The position numbers and the translations under genes were made by a program. The notes under the pieces were generated by a model. It did no database searches, was not told where the DNA came from, and was given only the letters and a program-made list of their open reading frames with translations. Below are positions 1-5,003 of a stretch of 5,003 nucleotides of DNA, one piece after another. How positions within the stretch are numbered: the stretch's first letter is position 1; each line of letters starts with the position of its first letter. This stretch comes from Gammaproteobacteria bacterium. GTDB taxonomy: Bacteria > Pseudomonadota > Gammaproteobacteria > CAISUE01. Location of the stretch: assembly GCA_947378515.1 (NCBI GenBank), contig CANCKG010000081.1:1-5003 (forward strand), written 5' to 3'.

Positions 1-60
1 AATTCATGTGATGACGCTGAAGCGAGCTCAACTACCCCTCCTGTGGCTGTCAACGCGTAA
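1..60 (+). CDS. C-terminal end of an unidentified upstream gene (partial)
   Basis: Reading from base 1 in the first frame gives 19 codons and then TAA at 58-60. The visible tail is NSCDDAEASSTTPPVAVNA, a Ser/Thr/Pro/Ala-rich, probably disordered C-terminus with no recognisable motif. The case for a real gene end is positional: a strong hairpin terminator begins 23 bases after the stop, as expected for the end of a transcription unit. Frame 2 is also open here, but it runs straight through the terminator and the first palindrome, so it is less likely. The function cannot be inferred from this fragment. Confidence 0.45.
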   Translation, partial: NSCDDAEASSTTPPVAVNA

Positions 61-83
61 GCCTCCACTTCGCACTAAAATGA

Positions 84-123
84 AAAAAATGCCAATAACT
101 TGCCATAAGTGTTGGCATTTTTT
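84..123. terminator. Rho-independent terminator, probably bidirectional
   Basis: The arms AAAAAATGCCAA (84-95) and TTGGCATTTTTT (112-123) are perfect 12-bp inverted repeats. Inside them, ACTT (98-101) and AAGT (107-110) can extend the stem around the loop GCCAT. A run of six T follows the GC-containing part of the stem on the + strand, and a run of A precedes it, so the structure would also terminate transcription on the - strand. It lies 23 bases after the stop of the upstream reading frame and probably ends that transcript, separating it from the gene at 330. Confidence 0.85.
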
Positions 124-127
124 GCTT

Positions 128-193
128 CTATACCGCTCGCCATTCAAGATGCGAGATTTGTGATTTAACGTGTGCCTATGGCGAGCGGTATAG
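128..193. repeat. REP-like palindromic element A (16-bp inverted repeat, 34-nt spacer)
   Basis: CTATACCGCTCGCCAT at 128-143 is the exact reverse complement of 178-193. A second, smaller fold is possible: CTCGC at 136-140 can pair with GCGAG at 151-155 instead of 181-185. Positions 129-154 align without gaps to 208-233 of the neighbouring palindrome at 19 of 26 bases, including the shared AGATGCGA. This suggests both belong to one dispersed palindromic repeat family. I see no target-site duplication and no open reading frame inside. A small MITE with 16-bp terminal repeats is an alternative reading. Confidence 0.7.
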
Positions 194-204
194 CTCTATT
201 TTAG

Positions 205-244
205 TTATATACCCATCGCACCTTGAGATGCGATGAGTATATAA
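205..244. repeat. REP-like palindromic element B (hairpin, 8-nt loop)
   Basis: The arm at 205-220 (TTATATACCCATCGCA) pairs with 229-244 (TGCGATGAGTATATAA) with a single C/A mismatch, leaving an 8-base loop at 221-228. It shares TATACC, TCGC and AGATGCGA with element A just upstream. No T-run follows the stem, so it is not a typical terminator. It lies just upstream of the probable promoter of the 330 gene. A role in local supercoiling, mRNA-end stability or mobile-repeat spread is possible but not shown. Confidence 0.7.
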
Positions 245-247
245 AGC

Positions 248-273
248 CTGTTAAGCTTCTGTTAATGCTGTAA
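248..273 (+). promoter_or_regulatory. Direct TTAA repeats, possible PmrA-like regulator box
   Basis: CTGTTAA occurs at 248-254 and again at 259-265, and a shorter CTGTAA follows at 268-273. The two TTAA cores begin at 251 and 262, exactly 11 bp or one helical turn apart, and the first reads TTAAGCTT. As I remember it, the Legionella/Coxiella PmrA site is a tandem cTTAATATT with the same 11-bp period; each half here matches it only partly (TTAAgcTT and TTAAtgcT). The repeats occupy the place of a -35 box, and no good -35 hexamer is visible, which suits an activator-dependent promoter. The regulator's identity is an inference. Confidence 0.4.
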
Positions 274-277
274 GTTT

Positions 278-283
278 TATAAT
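278..283 (+). promoter_or_regulatory. -10 box of the 330 gene promoter
   Basis: This is a perfect TATAAT, 47 bases before the ATG at 330. The hexamers 15 to 18 bp upstream (for example GCTTCT) match TTGACA poorly, so the promoter probably depends on the direct repeats at 248-273. The region is AT-rich enough that a chance TATAAT is possible. Transcription would start near 290, giving a leader of about 40 nt. Confidence 0.55.
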
Positions 284-315
284 AAATTTAACGATATATA
301 TTCCCGTCCTTATTC

Positions 316-321
316 AGAGAG
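316..321 (+). promoter_or_regulatory. Ribosome binding site of the 330 gene
   Basis: AGAGAG lies 8 bases before the ATG at 330. It is a moderate rather than a strong Shine-Dalgarno match, but the spacing is right. No in-frame start further upstream has a better one. Confidence 0.5.
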
Positions 322-329
322 TTAAACCC

Positions 330-3300
330 ATGCCTATTGCAGAAAAAATAGAGCGTTATGCTGATACATTGCAAAGCTTTACTAAAAATAGCGATAAAGT
401 GGCTTATGCCAGAGCGTTGATTAACGACGTCAATGCGGCCATAGCCAGCAACGACGTGTCAGCAATGGATTTGCCCGCGTTTAAGGCTCAAGTGATAAGC
501 GATATTCAAGAGTTAACTGGCTTGACTCACCAATATCACGCCGAGACGCGCCGAGTGACCACAGTACTCAATGCCGATGAATTGCAAATATTAGCCGTGG
601 GTTGTACAGGTAAAGAGCCAGAACTTCAGGCACGCTTTCCAAGCGTATTTAACTCTTGGAATGCACGAGCAAAAGTCGCCAAAGGCATGGAATTAGCAGC
701 TAATGACGCTCTTGATGATTCGACAAAAAAAGTTGCTACTTTAACGCTGCTGCTGGGTGATCAAGGTTATAGTTTGCCTGTAGATGTTAATGATGCAGTG
801 TTTACGCCCTATGCGGACCAGGAAAATGTTTTTTGCGTTACGGGGAATCATGAATTGGATTGTGAAGGTCATGGTACGACAGTTAAAAAAGCCATGGCTT
901 ATCGTGCGGCGTATGTCAGTGGTATTCAAGAAAAATCACTTGAAACTGCACAATTTTACATGCCAGGCCCGTATTATTCTCAAATTATTCAGCATGCAAC
1001 TACTCGCGTTTATCACGCTTTTCTTGTCTATGTGGATACCAGTTTGTTAGCTATTGATACCGATCAACAAACGTGGTTACATGGTGTTTGTGTAGAGTTT
1101 GATCGCTTAGATCCAATAAAAAAAATACCGCGTTTTTTTGTGGGTCATCATGGTTTATACGAAAGCATTGATAAACGCGGGATCCAAGATAAAGAGGGTA
1201 AAAAATATGCTAATCCTGACGCTCATAGCGGTAATCATCATCAATTATTGGCAGCGACGTTAACGCGATTAACTATTAACATGCAGGATTATCTGTTGTT
1301 GGCAGCGCATATTCATCAAACAGCGATTCATGTAGCTAATGATTTTAGCAGTGAGTTAAATGTTGCCTTGGTGCAAGTAATGGCCGGTGGCGGTGGTAGT
1401 TATAGTAATACCGGTGATTCTAAAATTATCCCTCAAGGTTTAGTGTTTAATGAAAATGGTTTTGGCTATGTTAAAACGCAAGTGCCAGCTTCTGCTTCTG
1501 AGCAAAAAATAACGATTAGTTATCACAATTGTGATGAAGTGAATTTATCACAAGCGGTTACGACGACTCAAATGGTTACGATGAATTATACGTTAGAAGT
1601 GGATTATAGAAATAAAACCGTTGATTTACCGCTGGGGGTCATTTTATCGAAAAGCCTTTTAAAAAATCAACAATCAACAATCGATTTTTTGTGCACTGTG
1701 GTGACCTTAGATAAGCCGCAATTATTGCTATGGCAGTTGTTAGCAGAGTGCCAACAAGAATTAGCCTATTATAAAAAAACGATCGATGCACAAGGCTTAA
1801 GAGAGAATAGTTTTACGCAATTATTAACTTGTATCAATTTAACAGAAGCGGCTTCAGCAGTAACGTTGCTCACTTTACAAGTCGCGGTTCAAGCGTGTTT
1901 AACGCAGATAGTCAAAGAATATTATATCGAAGGCGATAATCAAGCACATTTTTTAAAAAAAGATCCTTTTAAGCGATCTGCACTGTCTGTGCAGCACATG
2001 CCAGAGCCTTGGGAAGTGTTGTATAGCATGCTGCTTACTTACAAAAACTTTTTAGCACAATGGCAAGTTTGTTTGGCAAAAAGTTTTAATAAAGCACAAG
2101 TATTAAGTGTATTGCAAGCGATCTATGTTGCACCGCGTCACAAAGAACCCACGACTGAAGTCGCTCGGTTCACAGAAAGGAACGCAGATCGTTTGCATGA
2201 TGATTATGATCCGAATGTACTTTTGGTACAAAATCACCCACTTGAAGTAGCCAATGAAACATCCATTTCAGCGACACAAATGGCGGCGTTTGTCTCTGTT
2301 GCTGAAATCCGTCAACGTTATAATGGTGGTGATTTTAGTTTATCACCTACAGCAAAAGCATTTTTTGCACAGCAATTGCGGGCGTTGTTGAGCGATTCTA
2401 CTTTATTAACTCAAGTGATGAAAGACGCCTGTTATCAGTATATAAATAGCGGTTGGACAGCCTCTCAAGGCTATGTGAATGCTAAAAAAAGTGCATTAGT
2501 ACTATTGCCATTTATCGCGCAACCACAAGAACAATTGACTCTGATGCTCGAAGCGTTATTAGCGACGGAGCATTCGCCTGAAGCACTGTTACTGACACTC
2601 TTTCATGGCATTAGCGCTCAAAATCCAGCGGTAGATTTCCGAGCAACCGTACTCGATACTTTAGCCACCTTTATCAATGTGGCGTTAGAGCAGCAAGTGA
2701 CAGCAGGGTATCGATTTTCACTCAACAGTCCACCAGACACACTGCTTCCTCATACGATCTACCTTTATGTGAATCTGAATGTCTGTGTGGATGACTCGTC
2801 ACAAGCTGAAGCCGCGTTATGTTATCAATTGCTTAATGAAAGCGGTGCGTTATGTGTGGGAAAATTAAAAGGTGGCTGTTTGTTGACGCCAGGGATATAT
2901 GCTGTTCACGATAGGCTAAAGGCAGGAACCCCGTCACAAGCTTTGAGTTTTGCCGAAGCGCACGCAGTTTTCAAGTTAATCGTTGCTAATGGTCACGTTC
3001 CGCATGTAAGTGCTCAAATGGTAGATCTCATTAAGCTCTTACGTACGCAGAAGACGAATTTATATTCGGGTTGTGGTGAAGAGGCTGATCAAGGTCGCCA
3101 ACAAGAATGCATGAAAAAAATCCTTGTTGAGTTTTTTGAGCAAAATAAATTAACCCCGCTGTATCAAACGTATTTAACGCCGGAATTTTACGCGACTTTA
3201 TGGACTAATAACCATTGGCGCCAACAGTTATTAATAACCTTAGTGCCTAGTATAGACCCTGTATTGTTGCAATTTTTGGCTGTGTTATGGCAGCAAGAAC

Positions 3301-3728
3301 CTAGCACTTCATGGCTTGAACAAGCACAAGGCATGTTTACAGCGCCAACGGAAACATTGGCGCAGCAGTTAGCCAATTGTGTGATCCAAGCGTCGACTAG
3401 TGGAGAATTTTTAATATTGACAGCAGATCAAAAGTTTGCTTCGTTACAAACAGTGATAACTTTTATCGCAGATGCATTTGAAATCTGTAAAGCGCAATTA
3501 TATGCCGCATTCTCTCAAGGTTGGTTACCGCACTTGGCAAGAGCGATTGGCGCTGCTAAAGTCGCCGCTGGTGATTTAAGCGAGCGACCCACCGTCATTT
3601 TCAGTCCATTGGAAGGGCACGCAAGAGGTGTAAGTAGCATGATAAATAATGATAACTTGTTAGCAGCAGGGGCTGCGGGTAATGGTCTTAATGATCATCT
3701 TAAGACTAATTTAATTGCGAAAAAATAA
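330..3728 (+). CDS. Large cytosolic protein with N-terminal purple-acid-phosphatase-like metallophosphoesterase domain
   Basis: This 1132-residue protein has no signal peptide or membrane segment. Residues 1-84 look helical. Residues ~85-385 follow the calcineurin-like purple acid phosphatase/TRAP order: AVGCTG (89-94), GDQGY (143-147), GNHE (172-175), VDTS followed by QQTWL (235-250), GHHGLY (272-277), AHIHQ (326-330) and a Gly-rich AGGGGS (352-357). By comparison with TRAP, the dinuclear metal ligands would be Asp144, Tyr147, Asn173, His273, His327 and His329. The first ligand Asp of the usual GDxG is Cys92 here (codon TGT at 603-605), so activity may be altered or lost. Bacterial and animal TRAP-like enzymes are usually ~300-350 residues, so the ~700 residues after 420 are extra. 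They look mostly helical, with a probably beta-rich stretch near 805-860, and match no family I recognise. Size, cytosolic character and possible PmrA-like control would suit a type IV secreted effector, but the last 30 residues lack a glutamate-rich E-block. The gene stands alone, downstream of a terminator. The phosphatase fold is well supported; the substrate is unknown. Confidence 0.9.
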   Translation: MPIAEKIERYADTLQSFTKNSDKVAYARALINDVNAAIASNDVSAMDLPAFKAQVISDIQELTGLTHQYHAETRRVTTVLNADELQILAVGCTGKEPELQARFPSVFNSWNARAKVAKGMELAANDALDDSTKKVATLTLLLGDQGYSLPVDVNDAVFTPYADQENVFCVTGNHELDCEGHGTTVKKAMAYRAAYVSGIQEKSLETAQFYMPGPYYSQIIQHATTRVYHAFLVYVDTSLLAIDTDQQTWLHGVCVEFDRLDPIKKIPRFFVGHHGLYESIDKRGIQDKEGKKYANPDAHSGNHHQLLAATLTRLTINMQDYLLLAAHIHQTAIHVANDFSSELNVALVQVMAGGGGSYSNTGDSKIIPQGLVFNENGFGYVKTQVPASASEQKITISYHNCDEVNLSQAVTTTQMVTMNYTLEVDYRNKTVDLPLGVILSKSLLKNQQSTIDFLCTVVTLDKPQLLLWQLLAECQQELAYYKKTIDAQGLRENSFTQLLTCINLTEAASAVTLLTLQVAVQACLTQIVKEYYIEGDNQAHFLKKDPFKRSALSVQHMPEPWEVLYSMLLTYKNFLAQWQVCLAKSFNKAQVLSVLQAIYVAPRHKEPTTEVARFTERNADRLHDDYDPNVLLVQNHPLEVANETSISATQMAAFVSVAEIRQRYNGGDFSLSPTAKAFFAQQLRALLSDSTLLTQVMKDACYQYINSGWTASQGYVNAKKSALVLLPFIAQPQEQLTLMLEALLATEHSPEALLLTLFHGISAQNPAVDFRATVLDTLATFINVALEQQVTAGYRFSLNSPPDTLLPHTIYLYVNLNVCVDDSSQAEAALCYQLLNESGALCVGKLKGGCLLTPGIYAVHDRLKAGTPSQALSFAEAHAVFKLIVANGHVPHVSAQMVDLIKLLRTQKTNLYSGCGEEADQGRQQECMKKILVEFFEQNKLTPLYQTYLTPEFYATLWTNNHWRQQLLITLVPSIDPVLLQFLAVLWQQEPSTSWLEQAQGMFTAPTETLAQQLANCVIQASTSGEFLILTADQKFASLQTVITFIADAFEICKAQLYAAFSQGWLPHLARAIGAAKVAAGDLSERPTVIFSPLEGHARGVSSMINNDNLLAAGAAGNGLNDHLKTNLIAKK

Positions 3729-3751
3729 AGCTTAAGCTTTGCTTAAGCTTT
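3727..3751. repeat. Perfect 11-bp inverted repeat at the stop codon (possible hairpin)
   Basis: AAAGCTTAAGC (3727-3737) pairs perfectly with GCTTAAGCTTT (3741-3751) around a TTT loop, starting inside the TAA stop of the large gene. It could stabilise the 3' end of that mRNA or act as a weak terminator, but GAGGCG rather than a T-run follows, so it is not a canonical terminator. The same bases form an exact tandem repeat, listed separately, which may be their real purpose. Confidence 0.6.
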
Positions 3752-3752
3752 G
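3731..3752 (+). promoter_or_regulatory. Exact 11-bp tandem repeat, possible PmrA-like box for the GH5 gene
   Basis: CTTAAGCTTTG occurs twice back to back (3731-3741 and 3742-3752). The TTAA cores are 11 bp apart, and each half reads cTTAAgcTT, matching the remembered PmrA half-site cTTAATATT except at the two central bases. The TTAAGCTT core is identical to that at 251-258 before the preceding gene. A weak -10 candidate (TAGAGT, 3758-3763) lies at nearly the same offset from the first core as in that promoter (26 against 27 bases). Which regulator binds is inference. Confidence 0.45.
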
Positions 3753-3757
3753 AGGCG

Positions 3758-3763
3758 TAGAGT
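3758..3763 (+). promoter_or_regulatory. Weak -10 candidate for the GH5 gene
   Basis: TAGAGT matches TATAAT at four of six positions. It is proposed mainly because it lies 8 bases after the tandem TTAAGCTT repeat, mirroring the arrangement before the 330 gene. There is no separate -35 box. Transcription would start near 3770, giving a leader of about 57 nt. AT-rich stretches at 3776-3800 could hold an alternative -10. Confidence 0.25.
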
Positions 3764-3816
3764 GAGAAGTAAGCCTATTTATACGGTATGGACAATTTAT
3801 TTCATCAACTGAGGTT

Positions 3817-3820
3817 AGGG
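3817..3820 (+). promoter_or_regulatory. Ribosome binding site deciding the GH5 gene start
   Basis: AGGG lies 6 bases before the ATG at 3827, with a second GAGG at 3811-3814 rather far upstream. An in-frame ATG at 3788 would add 13 residues (MDNLFHQLRLGIT), but it has no Shine-Dalgarno sequence at a usable distance and would put a long n-region before the signal peptide. The start at 3827 is therefore preferred. Confidence 0.55.
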
Positions 3821-3826
3821 ATCACC

Positions 3827-5003
3827 ATGGTAAATAAAACATTATCACCGTTGTTCATTGCAATGATGAGTGGGGTTGCTTTATTTGCGACTTCTGAAGC
3901 CACTGCGAGTTTTAGTTTTACCAATAATTCACCTTATTATCTGTATGACGTGAATAAAGACGCCGGTTGCCCGGGTACCGATTACACGAAACCGATTAAG
4001 CCGGGGGATAGTGTGACATCTAGTGCCGATTGGTGTGGTTTTGATGCGTGCACCAGCGGTGGTAACCCGGCGGGCCCAGGTTTTAGTTCCAGCGGCTGTT
4101 TAGAAGCCAGCGTTAATGGTGGAGCCCCCAATACGCAGGGTGGCTATGCGATGTGGTTTTCGTTGAGTAAAACCGCGGGTTGTACGCCAGGAGTCGGAAG
4201 TTCTTATGGGTGTGCGTTAAATGGCACCAATTTCAGCCTCAACTTTAGTCCAATCACCCAACTGTATTCACACGATGATGCTGCCAACGGCGCCAAAGCG
4301 GGGGACGTGGTAAAGGTAAATGATGTCGCGACCAATGGCAGTTGGCTCTATGGTGGCATTAATATCTCCGGTCTCGAATATGATGGTACGTATGGCGATG
4401 CGCTGTATCAAAAGTCGGATTTGCCCGAAGTACAATATTTTATCGATCAGCGGATGAATACGGTGCGGTTACCGATTCGGTGGGAATTTGTCTTGAGTGA
4501 TAGCAGCACGCAATTGGCCGAAAGTCATAATCCTTCGAGTCCGGTGTTAAATACCGAGTATATGACAGCGGTTCATGATACCGTCGCAAAATTCTTAAAA
4601 GGCAGTGGTAATACTGGCAAAGGTATGAAAGTCATTGTCGATCTGCACAATTACATGCGTTTTTGTAATACGGGTGCGACCGAAGGGCAGAGCAATGAAC
4701 CAACCAATCCCAGTAAGGCGTGTCGGATAGTGACGCCTGATGAAATGGCTTATATTTGGGGGACATTAGCCACGCAATTTAGCGATTTATTGCAACAATA
4801 CCCTGATCAATTAGCCTTTGGTTTGATGAATGAACCGAATTCAGATAGTGTGAATCCCTTAACAACACAGCAAGTGTTCGATAATGAAGTAGCCGCTTAT
4901 CAGGCGATTCGGGCTTATCAAGCAGCACATAATCTTCAGAAAAACTTAGTTATTTTCAGCGGTAACAATTGGGATCCTTTGCACGGCTGGACGGCAGATA
5001 ATG
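3827..5003 (+). CDS. Secreted GH5 family endoglucanase-like glycoside hydrolase (3' end beyond window)
   Basis: 392 codons are visible and the frame is open to the window edge. Residues 1-27 form a Sec signal peptide: Lys4, a hydrophobic stretch at about 9-21, and a probable cut after Ala-Thr-Ala27. Residues 28 to ~150 are a Gly/Ser/Pro-rich domain with six cysteines (48, 70, 75, 91, 119, 129), probably disulphide-bonded and possibly carbohydrate-binding; I do not recognise its family. From ~170 the GH5 pattern begins: YGGINISGLEYDG (175-187), NTVRLPIRW with the conserved Arg214, VIVDLHNY with His274, FGLMNEPN with the acid/base Glu336, and VIFSGNNW (375-382). The nucleophile glutamate should lie beyond the window. 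The order and wording resemble fungal-type GH5_5 endoglucanases such as Trichoderma EG II, so cleavage of beta-1,4-glucan outside the cell is likely. Export beyond the periplasm would need a type II system, not visible here. The first 120 bases after the signal peptide region are markedly GC-rich. Confidence 0.9.
   Translation, partial: MVNKTLSPLFIAMMSGVALFATSEATASFSFTNNSPYYLYDVNKDAGCPGTDYTKPIKPGDSVTSSADWCGFDACTSGGNPAGPGFSSSGCLEASVNGGAPNTQGGYAMWFSLSKTAGCTPGVGSSYGCALNGTNFSLNFSPITQLYSHDDAANGAKAGDVVKVNDVATNGSWLYGGINISGLEYDGTYGDALYQKSDLPEVQYFIDQRMNTVRLPIRWEFVLSDSSTQLAESHNPSSPVLNTEYMTAVHDTVAKFLKGSGNTGKGMKVIVDLHNYMRFCNTGATEGQSNEPTNPSKACRIVTPDEMAYIWGTLATQFSDLLQQYPDQLAFGLMNEPNSDSVNPLTTQQVFDNEVAAYQAIRAYQAAHNLQKNLVIFSGNNWDPLHGWTADN

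Noticed and set aside
1..42. Possible reverse-strand gene start: AGGAGG (complement of 37-42) five bases before a TTG
   Set aside because: Only about ten codons would be visible, TTG starts are uncommon, and the terminator to the right fits a + strand gene end better. It cannot be fully excluded.
2..163. Frame-2 open stretch from the window edge
   Set aside because: It runs through the terminator hairpin and into the first palindrome, and its translation has no domain character. The frame-1 end at 58-60 is better placed.
741..929. Reverse-strand 62-codon open frame
   Set aside because: It is antisense to the phosphatase core, with no ribosome site or recognisable product.
784..1050. Forward 88-codon open frame inside the large gene
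   Set aside because: It overlaps the conserved GNHE metal-site region in another frame, and its translation is Met/Arg/Phe-rich with no motif: a shadow of the real gene.
1118..1139. A8 and T7 runs flanking ACCGCG, possible slippage or phase-variation site
   Set aside because: Both runs encode ordinary residues (PIKKIPRFF) within the conserved core, and AT-rich genes commonly contain such runs. There is no sign of frame change.
1661..1690. AAAAAATC and GATTTTTT inverted repeat around a short CAACAAT duplication
   Set aside because: The stem is almost all A-T, the loop is 14 bases and it lies within coding sequence. It is probably composition rather than an intragenic terminator.
3188..3376. 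Reverse-strand 62-codon open frame
   Set aside because: It is antisense to the large gene. Its Cys/Asn-rich translation arises from reverse complements of common codons.
3788..3826. Upstream in-frame ATG for the GH5 gene
   Set aside because: It has no ribosome site at a proper distance and would lengthen the signal-peptide n-region. The ATG at 3827 has AGGG at good spacing.

Overview
The window is bacterial and moderately AT-rich (roughly 40% G+C in much of the large gene). It reads like a gammaproteobacterium, possibly of the Legionella/Coxiella type. The clues are a very large cytosolic protein that pairs a eukaryote-like phosphatase fold with a long unknown tail, an exported family 5 glycoside hydrolase, and an 11-bp-period TTAA direct repeat in front of both genes that resembles the PmrA box as I recall it from Legionella and Coxiella. 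This placement is an inference; no rRNA or housekeeping gene is present to anchor it.

Layout, all on the + strand. Bases 1-60 are the last 19 codons of an unidentified gene, followed by a strong AT-flanked hairpin terminator (84-123). Bases 128-244 hold two palindromic elements that share sequence with each other and look like members of a dispersed REP-type repeat family. Bases 248-283 hold direct TTAA repeats and a perfect TATAAT, probably the promoter of the next gene. Bases 330-3728 encode a 1132-residue protein whose residues ~85-385 follow the purple acid phosphatase/TRAP metallophosphoesterase pattern, but with Cys92 in place of the first metal-binding Asp. The following ~700 residues match nothing I recognise. 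A 98-bp gap (3729-3826) holds an exact 11-bp tandem repeat that can also fold as a hairpin. From 3827 to the window edge runs the 5' part of a secreted GH5 endoglucanase-like gene, with a signal peptide, a Cys-rich N-terminal domain and a catalytic domain cut off after the acid/base glutamate.

Nothing in the sequence shows that the phosphatase-like protein and the hydrolase act in one pathway. The possible link is regulatory: both have a TTAAGCTT-containing repeat of 11-bp period at nearly the same distance from a -10-like hexamer (perfect for the first gene, weak for the second), so they may answer to the same response regulator. One product appears to stay in the cytoplasm or leave by a Sec-independent route, and the other is Sec-exported. 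The most notable points are the altered metal site in an otherwise intact phosphatase core, and the shared promoter repeats.
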